Source: Actinernus sp. WN-2022 | Taxonomy: Eukaryota > Cnidaria > Anthozoa > Actiniaria > Actinernidae | DNA length: 64,000 bases | Direction of reading: 5' to 3' | Assembly: GCA_030867875.1 (NCBI GenBank) | Contig: JAOWCC010001634.1 | Span: forward strand, 36,599,867 to 36,663,866 | Shown: positions 24,505-36,500 of the stretch, piece by piece | Layout: each line of letters opens with the position of its first letter | Position numbering within the stretch: position 1 is the stretch's first letter | The notes under the pieces: generated by a model | What the model was told of the DNA's origin: nothing | The model's database searches: none | The model's input: the letters and a program-made list of their open reading frames with translations, nothing else | Position numbers and translations under genes: made by a program

Positions 24505-27500
24505 CTCCCTTATATGCCCTATACGGCATTTTTAGGTCTGGGATATGGTCGGGGTTTGAGGTCCCCGCGGCACACCCCTACCCAAACATCTTCTGAGTGC
24601 CCCCCCCCCCCCCCCCCCCCCCGGGAGAAGATTGGACTTGCCCATCTTGGTTTGAAGTCCTGAACTGAGCAAATGAATAATGATTATCATGACTTATGAA
24701 TAATGTTAACCTTCTTTATGATACTTTATCATTAGATCTGATTGTCTCATTTGTTCCCCATTTTCCTTGCCTGTTAAGTTATTTTTAAGGTTATTTCTGG
24801 TACATTTGTACATACATGTACACTCTTCGTGTATGTCATATTTTACATATTTTTCTGCTAATGACTCATGATGTACAGTAAATAGAGGATATTACATGGC
24901 CGCGCGGAGATACGGGATTTTATCTTCGAGTGTTGATAACATATCTTACGAGTGAGCGCAGCGTTTAATATATAATTATCAATGAAATATCAGTTTCAAT
25001 CTCTTCCTAAAAAGGCTGTAAATCTTTGAAAGCCAGTCATATTTTCAAAAATTCCCGAGTGAAGATATCACTTTTTAGAAAGATCTATACACTGGTATTT
25101 CATCGATAATTATATTATATATATTTTTATTTTTCAGGATCAGTGGATGAGGAAAATGATAGCAGCACAGTCTGATAATAGTTCCATGTGGAGACAAATG
25201 GGAAACATATTGGCTCAGTATGATGGTAACTGGAATCATATGTACCTTTTAATCATATTTAACTCATTTTTAATTCCCAATACTAAACTTCATGTAACAT
25301 AAGAACGTTTTTGTACGTGTCCATTAGTACTGGTCAGTATAACAAAATAAATGAAATACATAAAAGCCGACTTCCCAAAAATAATCAAATGGTCTGTCCT
25401 TGAAATTCTTGCTCTCTATACATGTAGTATGATAAAAAAACAAGAATACTGTATGAGTTTAATAATGGTATGACACTGTTTATCTTAGCGAATTACTAAT
25501 ATCTTACGTTCCACGACGTGCTCAGTCTGCAATTTGCAGAGAAACTGTTGCTCCAGCAACCCAGGCCTTTCGGTCTGTGCGGCTAGCCTGTCGAACGCAC
25601 TTCCATTGGATGTAAGGAAAAGTCCGTCTATTTCTGTTTTTAAACGTAAACTTAACTCATCTTAATAACTTAGCTTTTTATTAATTAAGTTTTCTCAATT
25701 TTCAGCTATTTCGTTTCTTTTTAAGAAGCAGATTTTAATATTTTATGTACTATGTGTACATATGTGGACATTTTTAGACATTTCTTTTTAACCCCTGTAA
25801 AGCGCATTTGGACATATGGAAAATTCGCTATATACATATGGCATTATTATATTAGTATCATTATATATTATTATTTGGATATTTCTCATTTAAATCACAG
25901 GACTGATTGAAGGATATCAAAGTCATCCATCGATAGCCAAGGTACGTGTAAACGTGTTTTTAATTACTGTTTTCGTTGAAGTGCAACCCTGTGGAAGTTT
26001 CAAATCACATATGATTTGCAAAATTGCATTTTAATAGCCGACTGTCAATCTTCTGATTATCGGACACCCATAACTGATTTATGTAAGAGCTTTTTGGCCT
26101 GAATACGACCGAGAGAGGCATTTGTTGCCTGGTCAATAAATCCTGGTTCTACCGTTCAACAGCAGCTGAAATGTTCCAAATAGGGTCTCATTTTCATGCC
26201 TACAATGTTCCTTGTGTACCACGCCCGATAATAGGTTCCGCGGAACCTTCTTGAAATATAGTCTCTATAACTAGTAAAGGCAGTAAAAACCACAACAAAT
26301 TCGAGACAAGATGTCCGAAGTTGTTTTGGGATGAAGTGCAAAGGTTTTCTGTCCCAGTTAAACCAAACCTTTCGGGAATCTCGTTTTCGTTGTAAGAAAA
26401 CTTTATACCACGTGAAAGCGCCATTTCTTCTTCGGGCTAGGACATTTTTCTGTTTTCGTATATATTGAAAGGAAAGAAGTGAAACGATATAAAGGTTAGA
26501 ATCACTACGAAACGTTCAGTGTCTGAGAGGTTAAGAATATCGAGAATAGGTTATGTCCGATAATAGGATCACTTACCTTACATGTATAATCAACTATAAG
26601 TCGAGTAAGATAATTAAGGTATGCTCACCGCTGGGGAAAGTGAGTATCAGCTGATGTTTCGAGGGCTACCCTTCGTTAGCATTACTTTTCAGTGACAATT
26701 ATTCTACTGACTAGTAACTATATAGAGCGGAGTGCGACAAAAAATACCGCATGTCCGTAACCGTACCGTAACAGTACCGTAACTCTGTAATTTTGGTTGG
26801 ATCAAAGGACAAAAACAATAGTGAAGAACATGACTCCGCAACACATAAAGAAGCAGTTGGTAGAATCTCTTGTACTATCTAAACTAGGTTTCAATGGTAG
26901 TGTCTACTATCCTCTGCCTGTCTACCTACAGAAAAAAGTTCAACGCGTGCAAAATGCCGCTGCAAGCTTTGTAACCAATCAATATTCCACTGAGGATGAC
27001 GTGTTAAAGTTAGGTTGGCTCCCTACTTTAGGGAGATCCCAATTCAACCTACTTAGAAGCGTTTTTCAAGCCATGCATAATCCTTCGTGACCTGAATACT
27101 TACCTTTAAAAAGGCATGAACCAGCAAGGCGTTTACGTTCTAGTATCGCCCCTCTAATAACTATTCCCCTAATTAAGGGAACTTTCCAAGACTCTGCAGC
27201 GAGTTTGTTTAATGAACAGCCTGCAAATATATAAGATCATCTACATGCAGATAAACATCACTTTCATCGGCAGGTCAAACTCTTTTTAATGAACAGGGCA
27301 AAAGAGAGAATCTTCTCTGCGCCAATAATAATAGGCCATAGTTTAATATCTGTTTATAATAGTTAATATAATTAATAGTTACCATAGTTTATACAATTGT
27401 TATTTTTTATACTCATGTAGTTAATGCAAATAGTGTAGTAACTTACTTAATTTCTATTATTATCATTAGTTTTTATTTTTCACGGATGTATAGCTACTCT

Positions 27501-30500
27501 GTAGTGCACACTTAGCACTACAGCTTACCACTTTACATCACATTCTTTACACTTACTAGTGCTACGCGGCAAACATGATTTTATATCATAACTACATATA
27601 CTCTGTAGATAGGCTGTGAATAAATCATTACTTGGGTCAGCGATTTTTTCTCTTTCCCTCGTAGGGCGTGCACACTTAGCACTACAGCTTACCACTTTAC
27701 ATCACATGCTTTACACTTACTAGTGCTACGCGGCAAACATAATTTTATATCATAACTACATATACTCTGTAGATAGGCTGTGAATAAATCATTATTATTA
27801 TTATAATTATTATTATTAAGCCATTTCAATGTTACGGCATGACGCGCGCACCGTCACCGTGCTGTTGAGCATATTTCGTATGAGTGAGACAAACTACGGC
27901 ATGTCCGTAACCGTGCTGTACTGTAACTCTGTGATTTGATTGGATCAGCAGGACAACAACAATGGGAAACCATTTCAACGTCACGGCATGCTGCCGTATG
28001 ATAACCGTTCTGTAGTTTGTCCCACTCAAATCTGCTCTATTCATTGCTGTAACTTTCCCGCTCTATTCTAGCCACTAGATGTGTTTGCATTCCAAGTTCT
28101 GAATGGCATTGGTGACTTGATAGATTTGACAAAGGTCTTAATGCCAGAGAGAGAGCCTGACTGGGACCATATGACAGAGAAAGAGATACTCACTAAGGTT
28201 AGTACACATTGTGTTCCTGATTGACATGTTCTTGATGGTTTATATGAGAATGAGCCAAACCTTGAGGCACCTTGCTCTGGCCACCTCTGTGCTGTATAGG
28301 TTCTCTCCATTCAAACCCTCCTTCTCCGTTTCGAACTCTGAATTGATTTCGAACTCTGATCAAAGCCATTTCCCGGCTAATCCACAGATCGAATTGGAAT
28401 TTAGCGTGTTGGTTTTTGCGGAGGGAGGAAAACCGGAGAACCCGGAGAAAAACCCTCGGAGCAAGGGCGAGATATCTACAAACTCAACCCACATACGGCG
28501 CCGCGTCCGGGAATCGAACCTGGGCAACAGAAGTGAGAGGCGAAGCGCTTAACCACTGCGCCACCCTGGCTCCCGGCAATTCAAGCTTCCCATGTGAAAA
28601 TAAAAGAAGAGTGGGGGATTGGAGAAGTCTATACGTCTTTCCCCAATCAGCTCTCTTCTTCAGGAAACTGAAGAGGACTCGCATCGCGACAAAACGTTAT
28701 GCTCCGCTTTGTTTAGGTTTCCGAGGGCTTAGACTTCCTAAGTAAATAATTGTTTTAACTTAGTAAACTCACATCGAATTACAGAATTAAGAAATCTTAA
28801 ACCTGGTAAAGTCTTAAGCTTAGCTTTCAAGTACTGTTGTTGTTGATTTTGGCGAAACATTCACCTTCGTACCTAAAATTAGAAAAAGGGGTGATTGCTT
28901 TTGTTTTCTTTCAGTTTGGGCGGGAAAATAGCGGGACGCGCGCTGGGCTCATAAAAAGCGCATGCGCGTGACGTTTGGCGCGTTGTGGTGTGCTGGTGTA
29001 TGTTAATTCACGGTTTACACTTTTACGTCAGTTGAATACAACTACCAGAATCCGTTTTCGAATTCTTTTTCTTATTTAGATGTTTTAACTCCAAGAAATG
29101 GTCCAAATTAGAAGAACAAAATAATCACCGCAAAGGATTCTGGTAGTTGTATTCAATTGACGTAATAGTGCAAATCTCCTATTGGCTACAAACAGTCAAA
29201 GTACCCGCCCTTGATACTCGATTGAAAAGATAATTATGCAATATCTTCCTTGAAAACTACATCTACGCATGCACAGTTTGTTAGTCATTTTTGCATATTA
29301 CCATCCCACACGTGTGCTAGGGTTGTCAGTTGAAATGAAAATTGGATTGAAAGTTCTGTTTTCCCCTCCCATCACAACTATGTAATTAATTATACTTTTT
29401 ATTATTTCTTTTTCTTTTGTATGTGTGTGTGTGTCTGATGGTGACGAATTAAATAAATGAAATAAAATTTGAATTGTTGTAACACTTCATGGCCGCTTGT
29501 ATTCGATTCCCTCTTATATTCGTAATTTCACGGTATTATGTTCTGTACATCTATTGAACTACTCCATAACGGCCTCAGTGTTCAGCAACACAACGGAGGC
29601 CCGGGCGTGCACATAAAATGTGATGCCATCAACCAGAGAACTCGGCCATTCTCATCTCATTCCTCTTCTCTTTACAGATCCGCATGAGTGGTCACTGTTC
29701 TGCTCTCATCAAAGTGTTGCCTGCGTATGAAGATATCTTTGCCTCGCACGCAAGGTACCGCAACCTTGAATGACCTTTTGCAGGATTACAATGACGTGGT
29801 TGTACTGGGTGGCAAAACAATATCTGACTTCATCGATTACAGGCACTTGTACGGGACCGGTATGGTGTTATTGGCAAAACCTATTTGGAAATGATATTTT
29901 TCACTTGCAATCGATTGTCGATATTTCTAAATCTGCATTTTTGAAGATTGTTTGCCATCCAGTGAAGCCTTCCCCATTGGATCACGAGCTCAGTTCATTC
30001 GTTATTGAAGTGATATATCATTTCGTGACTGTTTCCTGCAAAAGGCCTGTTCCATAAGTATCGAGGATCGAAGTAATGATTGTACTTCCACCTTGATCGT
30101 TACAGAGAAATCTATTCTTGCTTTCCGCAGTGTATTAAAATATTTTCTTGCTTCTGTTACAGTTGGTTCGTTTACAGTGCTATGTTGAGAATCTACAAGC
30201 ATTACCACTTCAACCTGAAAGACCAGAGCACCGGTAATATCCAGTCAATAACATTAAACGACCGTTTTGGCGTCAGTGAGTTGAGTTTGCCGTTGGTATC
30301 TCGCTCTTGCTGCGATGGTTTTTCTCCGGATTCTCCGGTTTTCCTCCCTCCACAAAAGCCAACATGCTAAATTCTATTTCGAACTGTGGTTTAGCCGGGT
30401 CCTGATTTTGATCAGCCCCTATGGTTGTTTCAGGTCCCGTTAAAATTGTTCAGTATGACTAATATGTAAGGGTTAGAGACTGCTTGTGAGTGCGTTATCG

Positions 30501-33500
30501 ACAAATACAGGCACGCGCTGACTGTACGATGAACGAAAAATAATGAATACTGCATGAGGCCGAAGGCCGAATGCAGTATGAAGAAATTTTGAGTTCATCA
30601 TACAGTCAGCAAGTGACTTTATTTTGCCGATAAAGCACAAACATAAAGTCTCTAACCCTTTTAATATTCAAACTGAGTGCACTGTCAGCCGTGAATTTCA
30701 ATTGAAATCAGTTGTCAATAACAATTTCATAAAGAAGTCAAATATTTCGCATGAATTAAATCATTTTACGGTAAATATCTCCACAAAGAAATGTCATCTC
30801 AATAGACAATGAATAAAAACAGAAGTAGATAACTTTGCAAAGAATAATATACTTTCATTAATTGGCGTTCGGTCAGTTTAGTTGACGCCTTGCGAGTATG
30901 TTTGTACATTTAACTCGAAAACGTTTCTCTTGGAGCCATGTATTCAAATATCGAGTATTTAGCCGGCTTAACTCCTAGATAGTCTACTTTCTTTAATAGT
31001 TTCTTTCATTCGAAAATAACTAACCCTGCAGATTCCAATGGGGTAGTGAATTGAAATATTGACTCAGTGAAACCGGCCTCCGGCCATGTGCTCGGCTCCG
31101 ATACAAACATTTTCCAAATCAAAAATCCTGGGTTTTCGAACCATCCACTGAATTCTCGCTTAATTTTCTCCTCTTATTGACAGAATAAGGTCTCGGAAAT
31201 AAAATCCATTTCTTAAGTAAGACTACTAGAGTGTTGTGGCAACTTTTGTTCACTCGGACACATGTTGACTTGTAAATTTATACTTCCAGCACTCGCAATT
31301 CAGCCATTTCCAACGAGCGATTATGCAAATGTTCGCCTCAAAATATATATCTTCTGTCACACAGGCAACATAGTTCAATCCTGCCGTTACTTTTCCAGTA
31401 ATTATATTGTCTGCATTTTCACTGTTTAATATGCGATTGTAATGAGGTTTTCCAAGCCGTCCCTTTCCCTAGGTAAGAGAGGGTCTGGGTCGAGTGCTGT
31501 GGTCACCAATAATGCACGCTCATTAGCCAATCACATGCTTGGATTTTGTACAATGCACGAAATTTGAACATTAATGTTGTATATGCAGTGGAGGCCAATG
31601 TGCTGCACTAAGACTATTCTGGGTATTTTATCAGGTGCAAAAAGGATGTCGTTCTCAAGCTACCCAGGATTCTTAGAATCACTGGACGATTTCTACATCA
31701 TGGACAGGTGAATTCCATGAAAATGAACCCCACCACAAGAAATATCAATTCAAAATTAATACGTTTACCAAGTTTGAAGAAGATTGGTTTTATATTAAAC
31801 ATGTGACGCGATTTAAAAAAATCGCTAATTAAAAATAACACTGAGAGAAAGTAAGGTGACAGGGGACGCTTGTCCCCCTCCTTCCCCCCCCCCCCCCCCC
31901 CCCCCTACATGCATTTCTCTCCAGGAGCCCATAACCAGGAGCGTCCATCCCGCATACTAGGCCTATGTCACAGCGTTTCAGTCACAAGTTAGGTTATTTT
32001 TAGAACGGTTTCCCGCTATTCTTCGTTGCAATCATTCCTGAAGGAACAAAATCACAAAAGCCGGCGTAGCAGCCATGTTGTTGGTATACCAAAACTAGCT
32101 AATGAGGCATCGTTCGTTCCGCCACTGGTGCAACCCACCAATTAATTGGCGGGAAAAATAATCTAAAAATAGTGCAACTTGTGAAAATGCCGTGCCAGCT
32201 ATATAGGAGATATGAATGCTCCTGGTTATGGGCTCCTGTTTCTCTCCTATTTTAGCGACTTATCAAAGCTTGCCATTCAGTTCATATTCACCCAAACATC
32301 CTAATGGCAAAGTTACTAATTTGATGTGATCATTCATGTGTTGGGGTTCACTTTTTAATCAGATTACGTTTCCACATTCGGCCCCAGTCCCCTACTCATT
32401 TCTAAAGTGGTCAATTCGATCTGTGGTTTAGCTGCGCGGGGTCTGACTTCGTTGTTTCAGGTCCCTATCGTTGTTTCAGGTCCCTATCGTTGTTTCTGGT
32501 CCCTATCGTTGTTTCAGGTCCCTATCGTTGTTTCAGGTCCCTATCGTTGTTTCAGGTCCCTATCGTTGTTTCAGGTCCCTATCGTTGTTTCAGGTCCCTA
32601 TCGTTGTTTCTGGTCCCTATCGTTGTTTCAGGTCCCTATCGTTGTTTCAGGTCCCTATCGTTGTTTCAGGTCCCTATCGTTGTTTCTGGTCCCTATCGTT
32701 GTTTCTGGTCCCTATCGTTGTTTCAGGTCCCTATCGTTGTTTCTGGTCCCTATCGTTGTTTCTGGTCCCTATCGTTGTTTCAGGTCCCTATCGTTGTTTC
32801 AGGTCCCTATCGTTGTTTCAGGTCCCTATCGTTGTTTCTGGTCCCTATCGTTGTTTCAGGTCCCTATCGTTGTTTCAGGTCCCTATCGTTGTTTCTGGTC
32901 CCTATCGTTGTTTCTGGTCCCTATCGTTGTTTCTGGTCCCTATCGTTGTTTCAGGTCCCTATCGTTGTTTCAGGTCCCTATCGTTGTTTCTGGTCCCTAT
33001 CGTTGTTTCAGGTCCCTATCGTTGTTTCAGGTCCCTATCGTTGTTTCAGGTCCCTATCGTTGTTTCTGGTCCCTATCGTTGTTTCAGGTCCCTATCGTTG
33101 TTTCAGGTCCCTATCGTTGTTTCTGGTCCCTATCGTTGTTTCTGGTCCCTATCGTTGTTTCAGGTCCCTATCGTTGTTTCAGGTCCCTATCGTTGTTTCA
33201 GGTCCCTATCGTTGTTTCAGGTCCCTATCGTTGTTTCAGGTCCCTATCGTTGTTTCTGGTCCCTATCGTTGTTTCAGGTCCCTATCGTTGTTTCAGGTCC
33301 CTATCGTTGTTTCTGGTCCCTATCGTTGTTTCAGGTCCCTATCGTTGTTTCAGGTCCCTATCGTTGTTTCAGGTCCCTATCGTTGTTTCTGGTCCCTATC
33401 GTTGTTTCTGGTCCCTATCGTTGTTTCTGGTCCCTATCGTTGTTTCAGGTCCCTATCGTTGTTTCAGGTCCCTATCGTTGTTTCTGGTCCCTATCGTTGT

Positions 33501-36500
33501 TTCTGGTCCCTATCGTTGTTTCAGGTCCCTATCGTTGTTTCAGGTCCCTATCGTTGTTTCAGGTCCCTATCGTTGTTTCAGGTCCCTATCGTTGTTTCAG
33601 GTCCCTATCGTTGTTTCAGGTCCCTATCGTTGTTTCAGGTCCCTATCGTTGTTTCAGGTCCCTATCGTTGTTTCAGGTCCCTATCGTTGTTTCTGGTCCC
33701 TATCGTTGTTTCTGGTCCCTATCGTTGTTTCAGGTCCCTATCGTTGTTTCTGGTCCCTATCGTTGTTTCAGGTCTCGTTAAATAATGTACAGGTTACCCT
33801 GAACGTCAGGTGGATAGAGCGGTTTTCCGTTGTGTGTCGAAAGTAATAGGTGAATACTTCTGTTTTGTGTTTATTTTGCATTTCTATTGGCTGTGAACAT
33901 TGTTTCGTAATTATCAGCCAATCAAGTTCTAAACTAAAACCAAACATTGTTTTGGTCCGTCATGCAATCAATTTTCGTTTCAGCGCGAGTTATGACCGAT
34001 TGTGTTTACTTCACCTCGTAATTGGTTCATTCGCAAGTGAAAACAAGCATGAATTACTTCAGTTCGTGTTGGCTCATTGCGTTTTCACTTACTTTACGAC
34101 AATCGAATACCGCTCTGTCGCGTACGTGATTTGTAGTAGACCATGTAATATTTAGATTAAGGGGTTCGATAGTAATTTTTGCGGGAAAATATTGCAAACC
34201 CAACCAGGCATAGGGAAAAATATGAAGGCTGTACCTTTGACTACAATTCCTTGCAAACCCAACTTAGTGCAATAACAGATTCAAAGCATCACTTGTGCTA
34301 TCGAGAATAACGTTGCCTTGATAACAGCATTTGCACTGACATGCTTGTTATAAAGAATCGAAACCTCTGCAGTATGGTTGCCGGATTGTTGCAATATTCA
34401 GTAAACCTATTTTACATTAAGTAAACCCGATTTTATATTCAATAAACAGGTTTTATATTCAGTAAACCATTTTATATTCAGTAAAACCGATTTTAAATTC
34501 AATAAACAGGTTTTATATTCAGTAAACCGATTTTATATTCAATAAACCCGATTTTATATTCAATAAACAAGTTTTATATTCAGTAAACCGGATTTATATT
34601 CAATAGAAACGATTTACGTTCAACGTTTTAGTTCAATAAATTATTGCTTAATATGTTCAATCCTCAAACCATCATTTATTCAGTAAACGCCATTTATATT
34701 CAATACCTATTATTTTATTCAGTAAGCACCATTTATATTCAATAATTTCTGCAGTCCAACATGGTCAGCGGAAGACGAAATTCGTGGGTAGCTACTTCGT
34801 GTAACGTACACAAAGAGTATTGTGGGAGGTCACTAAACAACAAATATATAACTATAATAAATATAATGCTTCTTTGATGCTCCTTTAGACTAATACAAAC
34901 CCTACCCCTACATTTAAAAAAAACCTAACCGTCAACTACGGGTTCAATACTCTTTGTGTACGTTACACGAAGTACCTGGAAGTACCTAGGAATTCGTGGG
35001 TCACTTTTCGGAACAAGATGGCGGGTGATCACCCAAGCTTGCACGAGATCGAAGACTGAGTGGCGAAGAGAGGGGTTAGTAGAGCAGTAGCTGCAGTCAG
35101 AAGTGTTTCTACTAATGATCTAACTCAGGATTCCTCGAGAAGCTTAGTTTCAGGTACTATGATGGTTCACTTCTATTTATGATATAGACCGACTTGGCTA
35201 TCGACACTATCCTCTGTAGGTTTGGCAGTCCATGTCCCTTTATCAAGAAACATAGCTGGAATGGTAGGTCGTTCCCGTGATCTGCTCCGTGCACATGTGG
35301 TAGACATGGCCGGAACGCTGTGTCTGGTTTGTTGTCGCAGGGTCCAAAGCGTCGAAGACTTGGCCACCAATACGTACACTGCGTACAAATCAAAGGTGAA
35401 ACATCCTGAACTGAGAAAAAGACACTTGAAGTAGCCTGTGCCGACTAGGTGGATCCATCAGAATTTGCTGACGATGATAGGAACAGCCCTCGGATGTGAA
35501 ATCCCTTGGGTGTGAAAGCCTTGTAGGGGACTTCGTGTCCTAGTGTTTCCCACCTGCCTTTTTGGCGAATCTTGAAATAAATAAATAAGGCTCTCAGGTA
35601 ATTCAAGATTATCCTTTTGGGGAAAATGACATCTTGTTTTCCGGAACAGTGATACTATTGTCATGACGCTTTGGACCCTGCGACAACGAACCAGACACTG
35701 CGTTCCCGGCCATGGCTACCTACCATTCCAGCTATGTTTCTTGATAAAGGGATAGTGCAGTGATAGCGAAATCGGTCTATATCATAAATATTTGTAAGCT
35801 TAGTGAACCATCATCAGTACCTGAAGATAAGCTTCTCGAGGAATCCTGAGTTAGATCATTAGGGGGAACACTTCTGATAGCAGCTACTCCTCTCCTTATC
35901 CTTCTCTCCACCCCCTCCCCATCTTATTCTCAATAAGCAAGTCACGTGATACAAATGGCGCGCGAATTTCGTCTTCCGCTGACCATATTGGACTGCAGAA
36001 ATTATTGAATATAAATGAAATTTACTGAATAAAATAATAGGGATTGAATATAAATGGCGTTTACTGAATAAATAATGGTTTGAGGATTGAACATATTAAG
36101 CAATAATTTATTGAACTAAAACGTTGAACGTAAATCGTTTCTATTGAATATAAATCCAGTTTACTGAATATAAAACTTGTTTATTGAATATAAAATCGGG
36201 TTTATTGAATATAAAATCGGTTTACTGAATATAAAAACTGTTTATTGAATATAAAATCGGTTTTACTGAATATGAAATGGTTTACTGAATATAAAACCTG
36301 TTTATTGAATATAAAATCGGGTTTACTGAATGTAAAATAGGTTTACTGAATATTGCAACAATCCGGCAACCATACTGCAGTGTTAGGAAGACAACTGTAA
36401 TGTTAAGTAACAAGAAACTCAGTCGGATATTTTAGTTAATTTGCAACTCAAATTTCTATTAGTGGGACGTGAAGTACTTGTTTTTGAAAGTCTGCAATCC

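Noticed and set aside
32407..33846. Three overlapping long open frames of 431-479 codons
   Set aside because: They come from a 19-bp tandem unit without stop codons; all three forward frames are equally open and encode the same 19-residue repeat.
35157..35434. Short open frames with a CLVCC motif in the foldback arm
   Set aside because: They lie in the inverted arms on both strands, are under 80 codons and carry no complete domain.
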